From positions 1 through 64,000 of the forward strand of contig CAJFLE010000009.1 in assembly GCA_904387375.1 (NCBI GenBank): a DNA stretch of 64,000 nt. Direction: 5' to 3'. Below the pieces are notes generated by a model that saw nothing but the letters and a program-made list of their open reading frames with translations, was not told where the DNA came from and did not search any database. Below, one piece after another: positions 21,701 to 27,987 of the stretch. Position numbers and translations under genes: made by a program. Position 1 is the stretch's first letter. The number at the start of each line of letters is the position of its first letter. Origin of the DNA: Candidatus Protoclostridium gallicola (GTDB lineage: Bacteria > Bacillota > Clostridia > Christensenellales > Pumilibacteraceae).

Positions 21701-24700
21701 GACGTTTCGTCATCGTCGGTAATATAATAATTCATATTACCGCCCGTACTCAATGTAAGCCGCGCGGTGTAAGGACCTGCATTTACGGCGCCGGCTTCGT
21801 CTTCCACGCACACAAGCGTAAGAGTATAAGCAGACTCATCGCTACCGACCCATCCGGATACGGTATATGTCGGAGTTTTTACATCGCCGTCGTAAGTCAA
21901 AGTATCGTCGTTCCACGAAACAGAAAGCTGTTTTTTGGCAATCTTAAACTCATACACAACGGACTCAGTTCCGCCGTTCAATGTATAGTTAGAATTATCA
22001 AGCAAAGTTATCGTAACATCGTATGTGTCTGCATTTATCTGCTTGTTGCCGCTGATCGTTATAAGACTTTCGTCGAAGTCGAATCGAGGGGTGTATGTCA
22101 GGGTGCCGCCGGTATAGGTATATGACTCGGCGTCCGGCGATACGGTTAACGCTTGCGGAACAACGGTCCATTCGATTGTTATATCATTTATATCGTCGGA
22201 ACCGGACGCCCAAGCATAGTTATCTTTCACGGAAAAGACTATCTTATATCCGTCCGATATCACATTTTCGAAATAGAAAGTTACGGTGCTGCCGGAAATC
22301 GTATAATATGCACCGTTATTATCAGATCCGGTATATTCGGTATCACCGGAAGAATATACGAACGACATTTTGTCGGGATCGTAATTGCTTACGGTAATAG
22401 AATGTCCGTCAGCAGAGTACGTATATGTATCCTCGATAGCGTATGCCGGATCGTTTGCAACAGACTGTCTTCTTATGACAAATGTATCCGTGGCGTCGGA
22501 TACGTCGTAGTTGGCGTTTTCGGCAACGGTGACCGTAACGGAATACTCGCCGGCAAGATAGGGATAATAAACGTCCTCCAGCGTAGACGACTTCGTCCAG
22601 ATGCCGTTATTATATTCGTAAGTCACGGTAAAGCTTTTGAACGTACCGTCATTTGAAGAACCGGTATACACAAGCGTGACGTTACTCGTAAGGCCGTGAC
22701 TGCCGAGCGGACCTCCGTCGGACGAAGTATCATCGAACGCAGTGGTCAGCTTCGGTTCCTGCGGATCGTCGCCGTAAGTGAGATCGGGAGCGTCGAACGA
22801 CGAGATAATGTCGGTTATTTTATTGATCGTGAATTCGAGGTAGTCTCCGGTCACGCTGCCGTAACTGCCGTACGCCCCTATCGTCACCGTAACATAATAA
22901 CTGCCGGCGGCAACGGGCTTGCCGATTTCCTCGTAAGAAGAGCCGTCCCAGCGGTAATATGTATATGTCAGTGTCAGTTTTTGCGCGTTATATGCGTCCG
23001 AAATGGTTTTGGGAACGCCCGAGAAGTCGATCTTGACGACGGTCTCTTCGTTTATCGATTCGCCGTAATCGAAAGAATTATCCGACAGCGACGACGAAAA
23101 CTCATACGAACCCGGACTGCCCGTGACGGTACCGAGCTCAATATCGTCGGTACTGCCGCCCGACCACTGACAGTTGGCCGTATCGCGCAGCCGCGCGGAA
23201 ATTACGTACTCTCCGGCAGCCGAAAGTTTTATCGTCATCGCCGAATCGGTATTCGAAGCGGTGACGGGAACGTCGGAATCCGGAGTCGACTCTATAGCGA
23301 CCTCTCCGTTTTCGCTTCCCGTAAGCACGTAAGTGACAGTCCCGTTGTACGAAATCACGATCGCCATGGTTTCGTAATCGTAATTTCCCACGGTGAAGCT
23401 ATGGACGGTCGCATTGCCGTCGTCTTCTTCGCTATACGTGAAGCTGCCGCTTATGTTATTGGGCGGAGTTATATTCCTTTTGGCAATAGGATTTCCAAGT
23501 GTTATGGGAGCCGATTTGACCGTCACTCCGTTTTCGGTATACGTTATGATAATATACCTATGAGCTGCGTCAAACACGGTATCTTTCGTTTCAACCTCGG
23601 ATCCGTCGTTATCTTCACAGTATATGACGCCGAAACGCCCGTCGGTATAAGAGGCGTGACTTCGTTTCGTGCTGCCGTCCGTATAAGAAACAGCCTTATA
23701 AACGTCGCTGTCGCTTAAAATCGATAAATCGAATGCGCTGCCCGAAGTATACGTACCGGAATAAATAATACCTGAATCGTCCTCAACGGTCAACGATGAC
23801 GGCCTTGCCGGTTTGATCGTGAAATCGAACGGTTCGGACGTGACGGTGGTTCCGCTTTCGGTCTCATGGCTCACCCTGAGCGAAATCGTTTCGGAACTAT
23901 TTTCGGCGGTTCCCGCCCACAGGTCGCCCACTATGTCGTAATCGGTAAAATTTTCTTCGGTCGTGCCGTCGTTATACGTCGCAGTCACAGCGATATGGCT
24001 TTTAATTTGCGATATATTGGTGACATAGCTGGCAAGCGCGTCGCTGTCGTCATCAACATACACTGCTTCAAGCTCCTCGACCTCGCGCGCGACCACCTTG
24101 AGAACGAAGGTATAGGAAAAACCGCCGTAGGATACTCTGATCTCGTTATCCCCGGCGTTAAGCACGTAATCGGTCGTATTTCCGGACAGAGTATAACCGC
24201 CGGAAGCGATTTCCTCGCTCAGCGACCCGTCGTTATACTTCGTATATACGGAAATATGATCGGATATTACGGAAATATTCTGATTGTCGTATATGTATGA
24301 GGTACGGCCGTTTACGATAAAATTATCGTCGGCGTCCATATCGTAATCCACGTAAATGCCGGCCTCCGAAACGCTGGACGCGGCAAAAGTCCCCGTCACG
24401 GCAGCGCCGCCGAAAGTGACCGACAGCGTGTTCCCCGCCGAAGGTTGTATACTGCCGCCGCCGACCGCGACCGTAAAACCTTTCTCTTCGGCGTCGCAGC
24501 CGAGAGTGTACTCCTCGCCGTCGATCGTAACGGTCACGTAACCGTAATCGAGCAGATCCTGCGCCGTCATGGAGGTATATATGCCTGCCGCGCCGTATTC
24601 GTTGACTTCGGAAGTATCGACACTGACAGCCGTAATCGTGCCGTCTGCCGGAATATCTTCGGCAGTCTTTACTTTGGCTGCGACGAGCAGAGTATCGGTA

Positions 24701-25131
24701 TACGTCGCGTCGCCGACCGTATATTCGGCGACGATTTCGTTCGTCCCGCCGGACGTCAGAGGCGTGTTCACGTCGCTGCCGTCGGCATACGAAATCACGA
24801 ACCCGTTCGATGCATAATCACTATCAACCGTTTCGGTATGACTTCCGCTGTCGTCGGTATACGAAACGGTTACGGTAAACCTGTTACCGCTCAGCAGCTC
24901 GGATAACGACTCCGTCGTATACGCGTCGCCGTTAAGCGACAGCGTTATGCCCGCATCCGTCGCGTCAGCCGGGATTGCGGCGCGAGCGCCGAACAGCGAC
25001 CCCCCCCCGGCGTACATCGCATACGCAACCGCCGCCGCGCACAGCATGACGACGGCGGCAACCGCCGTCAGAATTATCTTGCAGACGCCGCGTCTGCCGG
25101 TCGCACGTTCCGTTTTCTCGATGCCGTCCAT
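9718..25131 (-). CDS. Giant (5137-aa) MBG/Ig-like repeat transmembrane protein with uL15-like cytoplasmic end
   Basis: I start this at ATG 25129-25131, behind GTGGAGGT, because the N-terminus then begins with a basic stretch and one membrane segment (about residues 17-40). A further 39 codons are open upstream from a TTG without a ribosome site. Residues 42-44 are encoded by nine consecutive G. About residues 50-4550 are tandem beta-rich units of roughly 75-90 aa with motifs such as VYNGQTQAPGYEVSGW, DAGDYTATLTL and SYTDSDNYEW, resembling MBG/YDG bacterial Ig-like domains. Then come a membrane segment (about 4589-4613), a Gly/Asn/Asp linker, another hydrophobic segment (about 4685-4708) with RKRKKK, an acidic Pro/Glu linker and a basic globular domain (RYKFSFRAKLIQ, KVKFTVSWKQ, ALDPAEY). 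The last 70 residues (VVTLDALKEKKLVPSGAGSL, PLTVEADDFS, GGRPVKI) resemble the uL15 C-terminal half. It is predicted to be a surface fibre with an intracellular sensor or anchor. Confidence 0.9.
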   Translation of the reverse strand: MDGIEKTERATGRRGVCKIILTAVAAVVMLCAAAVAYAMYAGGGSLFGARAAIPADATDAGITLSLNGDAYTTESLSELLSGNRFTVTVSYTDDSGSHTETVDSDYASNGFVISYADGSDVNTPLTSGGTNEIVAEYTVGDATYTDTLLVAAKVKTAEDIPADGTITAVSVDTSEVNEYGAAGIYTSMTAQDLLDYGYVTVTIDGEEYTLGCDAEEKGFTVAVGGGSIQPSAGNTLSVTFGGAAVTGTFAASSVSEAGIYVDYDMDADDNFIVNGRTSYIYDNQNISVISDHISVYTKYNDGSLSEEIASGGYTLSGNTTDYVLNAGDNEIRVSYGGFSYTFVLKVVAREVEELEAVYVDDDSDALASYVTNISQIKSHIAVTATYNDGTTEENFTDYDIVGDLWAGTAENSSETISLRVSHETESGTTVTSEPFDFTIKPARPSSLTVEDDSGIIYSGTYTSGSAFDLSILSDSDVYKAVSYTDGSTKRSHASYTDGRFGVIYCEDNDGSEVETKDTVFDAAHRYIIITYTENGVTVKSAPITLGNPIAKRNITPPNNISGSFTYSEEDDGNATVHSFTVGNYDYETMAIVISYNGTVTYVLTGSENGEVAIESTPDSDVPVTASNTDSAMTIKLSAAGEYVISARLRDTANCQWSGGSTDDIELGTVTGSPGSYEFSSSLSDNSFDYGESINEETVVKIDFSGVPKTISDAYNAQKLTLTYTYYRWDGSSYEEIGKPVAAGSYYVTVTIGAYGSYGSVTGDYLEFTINKITDIISSFDAPDLTYGDDPQEPKLTTAFDDTSSDGGPLGSHGLTSNVTLVYTGSSNDGTFKSFTVTYEYNNGIWTKSSTLEDVYYPYLAGEYSVTVTVAENANYDVSDATDTFVIRRQSVANDPAYAIEDTYTYSADGHSITVSNYDPDKMSFVYSSGDTEYTGSDNNGAYYTISGSTVTFYFENVISDGYKIVFSVKDNYAWASGSDDINDITIEWTVVPQALTVSPDAESYTYTGGTLTYTPRFDFDESLITISGNKQINADTYDVTITLLDNSNYTLNGGTESVVYEFKIAKKQLSVSWNDDTLTYDGDVKTPTYTVSGWVGSDESAYTLTLVCVEDEAGAVNAGPYTARLTLSTGGNMNYYITDDDETSYDATYIYQSFTVEKATIVRPDISAPSGSVYNGSDQTFDLSGIDTKLSVAVDGDATVSNRIITARNSGSYTITVSIADEYSQNFEWEGSDQSPLILTWTIDKASLTVTWSDTYGLVYNGEEQAPGYKVEGWWGDDSSNYTLELTGQETNAGDNYTATLTLTTAASGTMNYYLKNVDESGATAVSTGYSIAKKEVTVSWIEGDGWSVEGDVATGVYNGSAQAPSVTVGGIVDGDDYAVSVADSSKGTNVDTYSDLQWNITGDDSGNYEITNGSSLSFAITPAPLTVTWSDTDSLVYNGQTQAPGYEVSGWWGDDSSDYTLTLTGQATDAGDDYTATLTLTTTGTMNYYFVNGDEQTEKVSVQTTYSIAKFSVDVADIISEPEDLQGVSGDDRLLLYNNGNEVALVIDFDAYTSYFSGELYKYASIKYVDETGEEVTSFSVNADGGRYYVVLELTDSDNFAWSTDDEYDIITDATVKIWFRITESQYEINISMDGWTYGDDAIAPEISGLTEDNVGEDITGTATFEYTISGTKANNDKIEDITGSVVGYDEFIAAVLANAPKDAGSYTLSVTVVAANYADSTAECTFDIAKKTVNVSISVTDGASYVYGIFEGAVITDVVGSVEKDGYDSISDADFKVLYKTVSGDAESDQYSVNVGNYVVSVVLENQNNYQLESDEGYPTSVGYSITRKPIAITINDSSVFYGDALPKYTLADNVTVPEDSFEYGDGITSIGLPKAFVSDYTQGADKGTYHIYLNGYKNDNDTAVIELANYTVTVERGKLTVGARSITVSFDIPTGAVYDGNEHVISGVEFKNLYSGSDGEVAPGVVITYSGGYNNDTSPVNAGAYTYTISITNGNYVLTGITDGALSDNGIVTGTFEIDRREVTVDWSDQERFEYNGNDQKTSVTAVYKNAAGIDVSLSVSVTGDEFKDYKEDAYTFTASLSTDLEKNNYYFLVDGSRVTEVSKGFYIDPADYTLTIDDDSVTYGEEYTGYGNSISQLIGDDTLESIGFFAEYEYGSDYALGDGVNTYNLYLTKDGAALEDGATFIFGNYKFTLDYGALTVTAREITVSYTVSSDIEYSGSAYEISNIAFSGLYSDVNPDEYVTYTALSQNVLVEGKAVDQGTYGFEIIVNNDNYKLTGTYSGEFVIKPKSVDVQWNHNDSYTYTGSSQAGTVSASYTNVESSPVTLDIKFTVDEAERVFLAADTYTVTAGFVPGDNEKGNYELSDSELSGSEITLVIDRFTITSVTWYRNGESISDGTEIVYDGYDQRSDITVKFTGPDSDHSLTFEITAGSDAAKFEDVNEYMFTALIGEYSGNYKFADDIDADIVLKIVEAELTEVTLPVSWTFTYDGASHSVVENQTVSAVGVGEDGDAAWTYSLTGDGEYSAELTVKDVPSGGVYTVYYKAELANHKTETGSFTVTVKARSLTLYATAITQYGTVLPTGDDSFIYTGEATEGKVLVSASGFAPDEGFDDLTKSGIKYESTYDASEYDGIGSMYTITLTGGFTSSNYDIFYESGVVTVTPREVTVTLVQSTGHTYGNSAVDLSDADEISDIAVLYETVENGFGHTLTDIVYYFSVSDSGEILELTTSGRDLNNVGEYDIVLVEGAYNENYSISLQAGAGKYVIEQRPIGISFTNTSVTYNGREQSITVAINDADIVSAENLTFTVKYTGRDTGTSFTLTSDNGGESWEGTSPVNADTYVVTVEVTSTGSNYLATNGSAEFTIARRSITINIADQSSEYDGNIPSAQSVFGENWTIVTGKFVNGDEQHISLYIEDAAKNADEYRIWFDFGNEDGVEDNYDISAVAGTYTIEKVDLTITADSKTLTYGDPVPEYSLTYDGLVDDIGDVDFSVTPSATSDYNLSSLDTRKVGTYQIVFTAEEITSTNYNITLVEGTLTVETRAITIDADDRRLTYGDISEDYLDSEYELSDSRNDWDTTKGNILDGDDLGIILSVDGSDAGYAVGTYSIKYTAGNAEVAENYDITYEEATLKIEKKTLTVTADGFEIQYGTVLTSDRYSYTLSGFVYRENADNAGISGSVTFTNSGYDVTSDAGSIFTITPDGDLNSGNYDFEYVAASGNITVIKREITLSFNEPEYMLDGVVYSKIYGMYDSEITAASAYVNAAINGTGGLVNDDTASDYDDGSAVRLVYRYYGTAYDDTSFDGETLPDKAGSYTVSVTIESKNYTLSEPAEKTYRILKMRLTTPEWDPSAVSAEEADSVSPTLSYGTLTGYGDKTYDNTSAAYAIYSSVGGDGAYNVSHDESLRVITMSATATGSYWVILSLVDSDNFVWSTATGSDTPQVTISWTISQYTDNEIEITGAATSGGIQFTVESVEGKYWFVTDDPDYVRYFTDSAVDLIVSAHSTYGSDTIYFEYYYAGGERFGSAPVDAGTYYVIAVVEGTGIYVGARSAPVYFTISKALVEKPDAPSYEDFVYSGSELTYEIAESEYYTVTGNTGTGAGTYYATVKLVDANNYEWAVDGESTGSSAALPYEWKIAKKVLTAPSDPASGTYNHGSAVSSSLTGVDYDYDTMRITGVSATGSNVGSISVSGGEYLITAVNADTYTITVKLRDSGNYEWADAEGDTITLTWIVNKYVVAAPSAGDPTSISYDGSQHSYLDYYPAFADSDDSAYYYLDGNLYATDAGSYGFTAVLRDSANYEWKSDSAEFVWYITKAADNEITGLSDSYEWTFGDDPEGLAAEAKYGSVTFEYYDAEGGATDPFTDRTAAGTYTVKAVVTGTDNYDGCEVEITVVIAQRTVSVTWSVDGSLVYDGSDLSGSVTAGYYDIDGGFRTLGFDINDDFIDAGSYLFTVSQLTEGNYVLDEETLSRTFEIAPLSVTVKVTVSAESMPYGGEVPEAGWTYGDGGKFADRDNINVTVSEPVTRLSGTGTYTVTASASGTLSNYDITYESATIEVTARRITVTALPTGSTYGDNLVNLTSAYYDVESGEADGLGIVNGDVNVVTLYVGNANGSRTDAGTYDIQYLLNNANYEVVDFVSAVYTVSAREVSVVWSTPTSDAMTYNGVNKFIHVSAYYVDIDGEEIPLEVTPTDMTDAGTYSLTASFAEADPNYTLTGATETYTVLAKRIYVTIINNSHVYGDVETATASSDGIIENDADSTGLLLVYTGTAYNGTVYDGTIGDGWTLGVEYTVNEYGNVVPLYAGEYTITVYAVSMDDMASDGNYIIASGATGSFYVAKAAVSAPAAGDDGVSLSAVYDGTTLTATIPESELYRVSENEGGVSVGIYRVVLTLTDSDNYMWEGVTASDITLGFSVTKAANSVSDVEITSEFEYGASPDPSASSVFGTVVYRYYVKSGDTYTEIAEPPAAGTYYVRAEVAGTSDFDGCVSDYAEFTITKKSVAKPVITSGAVYNGETQTVTVSGFDPSVMTVTGAGAVYTIENGVLTITATESGTYSFGIALRDSDNYEWADGTTDTVTLDWTIEQGEQNLVWLIAVLGTVVFAELLAAIIRGVSGRKKNGNGSDGGNGGDDSGNDGDVGGNGNGPEESGEGGGGTAVAAEDRGNEAFAFLPMICASTFVPAGQMAAIIALASAAVVMGVIDVVVFVRKRKKKGQDEEAAPEETPQEEPSEAAYAEEPAPDISAEEPAAPEIAAAVIGAESPADEEPARTEPAAEAPSEELPPEEIPAVVTAETAVQPPEEEDAEQDDDDNDFENDSDVEIIECVEVLPDEPAENETADVAAVAVPVRRKIVVRYKFSFRAKLIQAPRELQARFGEFADEARAYKKVKFTVSWKQVRIYSGRNTLALVLFKGRKICVAFALDPAEYAESKYGGIDVSSVKRFAKTPYLLKLTSARKTRYAKELFAAVAAKYGLEKGSVTKTDFYLPFRTTEELIKVNLVKLLSSGDITGDAEVVKADIADLIRDKITLAEAGISLSDEVAAEYMETADDMAAVRKPVSRGRRAIINIDTLAQNFAAEDVVTLDALKEKKLVPSGAGSLKVLARGLLDKPLTVEADDFSIDAVKMILLTGGRPVKI
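25000..25008 (-). repeat. Nine-G homopolymer inside the giant gene
   Basis: The plus strand reads nine C at 25000-25008; on the coding strand these are three GGG glycine codons (residues 42-44), immediately after the N-terminal membrane segment. Gain or loss of one base would truncate the protein after about 45 native residues. Confidence 0.85.
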
Positions 25132-25289
25132 GGGATTCTGATACCTCCACGCGAAGAAGAGTCGAAAATCTGCCGAAGCATTCGCTGCGCAGGTGAGCCG
25201 CCCGACAACGCTGCGGTTCGTTTCAGTATATGTATGTCTCTCCGGCAATATTTCGTTTTCATTATAACACGGGACTTTGTTTTTGTAAA
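25132..25289 (-). promoter_or_regulatory. Promoter and about 120-nt leader of the giant gene
   Basis: TTTACA (25284-25289), 17 bp and TATAAT (25261-25266) are on the minus strand. The predicted transcript begins near 25254, leaving a leader of about 120 nt with several self-complementary GC-rich stretches but no riboswitch consensus that I recognise. From 25290 to 25446 the DNA is very AT-rich and holds no gene; I see no clear terminator for bioY there. Confidence 0.65.
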
Positions 25290-25446
25290 TAGTTTTTTGA
25301 AAATTTTTGCAAAAAACTGCAATTTTATGCCATAATTTTTTTATTCGGCCATATTTTATCGTTCCGTTTTTATTTTTTCGTCATTTTTCGACAAATATAT
25401 TTTTTACTGTCAATATATATTTTTTATCAATTCCCGGAAGTATCAA

Positions 25447-26052
25447 CTATGTGACATTATTCTCGTCGACGTCCGCGGGATTTTCTTCACGCGGAGCTTT
25501 TTCTTTCTTTTTGCGCGGGCGCGTTATTACCTTGCGCAGCAGAAAGCGTAGCTTGAAGCACAGTGCGGTCGCGGCGACGATTTTGACCGCGTCGAGCGGC
25601 AGAAAAGGCAGGACGCAGACGAGCAGCGCGGGTACAAGCGCCACGCCCGACTGGATCATATACCACGCGGTACCGAAAGCGTACAGCACCGCCGTCCCCG
25701 CCGCGAGGCCGACGGGATACGCCCACACGTGCTTTTCCAGCCTGTCGACTACGACGCCCGTAATGAATGCGCAAGGCAGATAGCCTATTATATAGCCGCC
25801 GGTAGGCCCTATTATCTTGTCGACGCCGCCCTGTGCGTTCGTGAACACGGGCAGGCCGACGGCGCCGAGCGCGACGTATACGAGCACCGCGGCGACGCCG
25901 TACTTTTTGCCGAGCAGGCAGGACGCTATATACACGCCGAGGGAGCCGAGAGAGATCGACACCGGACCGATCGGTACGGATACGGGGCCGAGCACGCAGA
26001 TGACGGCGGCAAGCAGCGCGGTGAACGTCATGCTTTTCGCGGAAATCTTCAT
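25447..26052 (-). CDS. bioY: BioY biotin transporter substrate-binding (S) component
   Basis: The 201-aa product has the BioY pattern: about six membrane segments, the N-terminal ALLAAVICVLGPVSVPIGPVS stretch, and the central FTNAQGG followed by GPTGGYIIGYLPCAF, which is diagnostic of the family. It binds biotin in the membrane and works alone or with an ECF energizing module (EcfA/A'/T, not in this window). The C-terminal 30 residues are a charged tail (RKKKEKAPREENPAD) longer than in many relatives. Its ATG overlaps the stop of birA by 4 nt (ATGA), so the two are translationally coupled and share the BirA-box promoter. This implies a biotin-importing organism; no biotin synthesis genes are visible here. 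Confidence 0.95.
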   Translation of the reverse strand: MKISAKSMTFTALLAAVICVLGPVSVPIGPVSISLGSLGVYIASCLLGKKYGVAAVLVYVALGAVGLPVFTNAQGGVDKIIGPTGGYIIGYLPCAFITGVVVDRLEKHVWAYPVGLAAGTAVLYAFGTAWYMIQSGVALVPALLVCVLPFLPLDAVKIVAATALCFKLRFLLRKVITRPRKKKEKAPREENPADVDENNVT

Positions 26053-26984
26053 GACAGTTTCAGCGACACCTCCCCCGCGGAATATTTCATGCGCTCGCCG
26101 CCGCGTTCGAGCAGCAGCGCGCAGTCGTCGTCTATGCCGGTGACGAGCGCGTCGAACTCGCCGTTGACGGTCACGGTGCGGCCTATGACGCAGGAGCGGC
26201 GGCGGTACTCTTCGGCGAAACCGGGGGATTTTATGCCCTCTTCCAGTCCGGCAAGTTCATCCAGCACGCGCGCGGCAAGCTCGCACCTGTCCGCGGCAAC
26301 GCCCGTTTCCGCTTCTATGCTCGTCGCCACGTCGGCAACGGCGGTCGGAAAAACGGTGCGGCGCACGTTTATGCCTATGCCCACGACGGCGTATTCCAGC
26401 GTGCCGCCTTCCATGCTCACGCCGCCCTCGGTCAGTATGCCGCATATTTTGCGGCCGCCCAGGTACAGATCGTTCACCCACTTTATTTTCACGTCGGCGC
26501 CGGTCAGCGCTTCCACGGCGCGCGCGGCCGCAAGCGCGGCGTATGCCGTTATTCTGCCGCACTCGTCGGCGCGGAGAGCGGGGCGCACCACGGCGCTGAG
26601 ATACACGCCGGCGCCGCCGGGCGAGAAAAAGGCGCGTCTGAGCCGCCCCCTGCCGGCGGTCTGGGCGTCGGCAATGACGGCGTATCTGTCCGCGCCCGCG
26701 GCCGCGCGCGCCTTCGCTATGTCGTTTGTGGACGGCGCGGAGCGCAGCACCTCGACTTCCCACCCTTCGGTCAGAAAATGCCGCACGCCCGCCGCGCACA
26801 TCACGTCGGAGGGGCGCAGACGATACCCCTTATTGGTGGACGCGGCTATATCGAAACCGTCGCGTTTCAGCGCGTTGACAGCTTTCCATACGGCGGCGCG
26901 GGTGACTCCCAGCTCCGCGGCGAGCTTTTCACCGCTCGCCTCGCCCCCGTACAGTCTCGTCAGAATCTCTTCTTTCAGTTCCAT
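26049..26984 (-). CDS. birA: Bifunctional biotin-protein ligase / biotin repressor
   Basis: The product is 311 aa from ATG 26982-26984. Residues about 1-60 form a winged helix (LAAELGVTRAAVWKAVNALKRDGFDI), the group II BirA DNA-binding domain. The catalytic domain shows the adenylate-binding GRGRLRR (about 115), KWVND with its catalytic lysine, GGRKICGILTE and GIGINV, followed by the SH3-like C-terminal domain (IGRTVTVNGEFDALVTGIDDD). It attaches biotin to carboxylases and, when biotin-loaded, should repress its own operon. The promoter TATAAT ends only 6 nt before the ATG and no Shine-Dalgarno is present, so the mRNA is probably leaderless. A reading 48 nt longer exists but would start inside the promoter. 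Confidence 0.95.
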   Translation of the reverse strand: MELKEEILTRLYGGEASGEKLAAELGVTRAAVWKAVNALKRDGFDIAASTNKGYRLRPSDVMCAAGVRHFLTEGWEVEVLRSAPSTNDIAKARAAAGADRYAVIADAQTAGRGRLRRAFFSPGGAGVYLSAVVRPALRADECGRITAYAALAAARAVEALTGADVKIKWVNDLYLGGRKICGILTEGGVSMEGGTLEYAVVGIGINVRRTVFPTAVADVATSIEAETGVAADRCELAARVLDELAGLEEGIKSPGFAEEYRRRSCVIGRTVTVNGEFDALVTGIDDDCALLLERGGERMKYSAGEVSLKLS

Positions 26985-26990
26985 GCCCGG

Positions 26991-27019
26991 ATTATACCAC
27001 AAGGCGATGTGATTGTCAA
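26991..27019 (-). promoter_or_regulatory. Consensus promoter of birA-bioY
   Basis: TTGACA (27014-27019), a 17-bp spacer and TATAAT (26991-26996, with extended TGTGG in front) match the sigma-A consensus exactly. Confidence 0.9.
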
Positions 27020-27044
27020 CCGGCAATGGCAATACGGTTTACAA
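27013..27044. promoter_or_regulatory. BirA operator
   Basis: TTGTCAACC (27013-27021), 14 bp and GGTTTACAA (27036-27044) form an inverted repeat with one mismatch. This is the arrangement of BirA boxes known from Firmicutes and other bacteria. The left half contains the -35 hexamer of birA, so binding would block RNA polymerase. The promoter of the divergent DUF4364 gene starts 38 bp to the right. Confidence 0.85.
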
Positions 27045-27081
27045 TTTTACAAAAATTTCCGAAAAATTTTGCGGAAACCTA

Positions 27082-27110
27082 TTCCATTTTCCGGCAATAT
27101 ATGTTATAAT
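27082..27110 (+). promoter_or_regulatory. Promoter of the DUF4364 gene
   Basis: TTCCAT (27082-27087), 17 bp, TATAAT (27105-27110). GGAGG follows at 27119-27123, 13 nt before the ATG. Confidence 0.6.
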
Positions 27111-27136
27111 AATGTTTCGGAGGAAAATCGGACAAA

Positions 27137-27664
27137 ATGGAACCGGCAGATGAAAACAACCTTGTCAACAAACTTGTGCTGCTTTTCGTATTCGACAAGA
27201 TGGGCATGCCCGTGACCGAGAAGACGCTGCTCGAAATGTGCGCGAGCCGCAACAACTGGGTTAATTACATGGACTGCATCGAGTGTCTCGGCGAACTCGT
27301 CGAGGCGGGTTTCGTATTCAAAACGACCAACGACCGCAGCGACTATTATACCATCACCACTTCCGGCCGCGAATGCCTCGACGGGTTTTTCACGCGCATA
27401 CCGGCGTCCAAGCGCACCGAGATAGCCGAGTTCATCAAAGAGAACCGCATGACGTATAAGCGCGCGCAGGAGTATTTCCGCGGCTATTACAAGAACGACG
27501 ACGGGTCGTATACGGTGCAGCTGAAAATACTCGACCCCACGCGCACGACGATGGAGCTGAAACTCAACGTCGCCAACAGAGCCGTAGCGAAAACGGTATA
27601 CGGCAAATGGGACGGCTCGGCGGCCGAAGTGTATTCGATGATATACGAAAAACTGATAGACTGA
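27137..27664 (+). CDS. DUF4364 family winged-helix protein
   Basis: The 175-aa product resembles DUF4364, a Clostridia family with an N-terminal winged helix (about residues 8-75: LVNKLVLLFVFDKMGMPVTE, ECLGELVEAGFV, DYYTITTSGRE). The C-terminal half is a mixed alpha/beta domain (YTVQLKILDPTRTTMELKLN). The family is generally annotated as a putative DNA-binding regulator; targets and ligand are unknown. It heads a cluster with the TSCPD and DUF6054 genes on the same strand. It is transcribed divergently from birA, but the BirA box lies upstream of its promoter and need not affect it. Confidence 0.8.
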   Translation: MEPADENNLVNKLVLLFVFDKMGMPVTEKTLLEMCASRNNWVNYMDCIECLGELVEAGFVFKTTNDRSDYYTITTSGRECLDGFFTRIPASKRTEIAEFIKENRMTYKRAQEYFRGYYKNDDGSYTVQLKILDPTRTTMELKLNVANRAVAKTVYGKWDGSAAEVYSMIYEKLID

Positions 27665-27702
27665 AAAAATAAGGAATTACGGAAGGAAAAGGAGGCAGTA
27701 AT

Positions 27703-27969
27703 ATGGAAATCTACAATACTACGGGCACGTGCTCCAGACAGATCATATTCAGGGTCGACGACGAGGACAGAATATCCGACGTCAAATTCATAGGCGGCTG
27801 CTCGGGCAATCTTCAGGGCATTGCGAAACTCGTCCAGGGGCAGAAAGTGGACGACGTCATCGAGAGGCTGTCGGGCATAATCTGCCGCAGCGGTACGTCC
27901 TGCCCCGACCAGTTCGCCAAGGCGCTCGTCAAATACAAAAACAAAAAGAACAATCCGGAGCAGAAATAA
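27703..27969 (+). CDS. TSCPD domain small protein (TIGR03905-type)
   Basis: The 88-aa product contains the signature GTSCPDQ near residue 65 that names the TSCPD domain, as well as FIGGCSGNL near 30. Four cysteines (C10, C33, C61, C67) are arranged as in this family and may bind a metal. The same domain occurs at the C-terminus of class II ribonucleotide reductases, but here it stands alone, as in many Clostridia, and its role is not known. AAGGAGG precedes the ATG. It lies 38 nt after the DUF4364 gene and 18 nt before the DUF6054 gene, so the three are probably co-transcribed. Confidence 0.88.
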   Translation: MEIYNTTGTCSRQIIFRVDDEDRISDVKFIGGCSGNLQGIAKLVQGQKVDDVIERLSGIICRSGTSCPDQFAKALVKYKNKKNNPEQK

Positions 27970-27987
27970 CCCCTGACGGAGGATGAT

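Noticed and set aside
25132..25248. Riboswitch in the giant gene leader (GGAGAGAC resembles part of the glycine aptamer)
   Set aside because: The rest of the glycine consensus and its second conserved stem are absent; I see no other known class.
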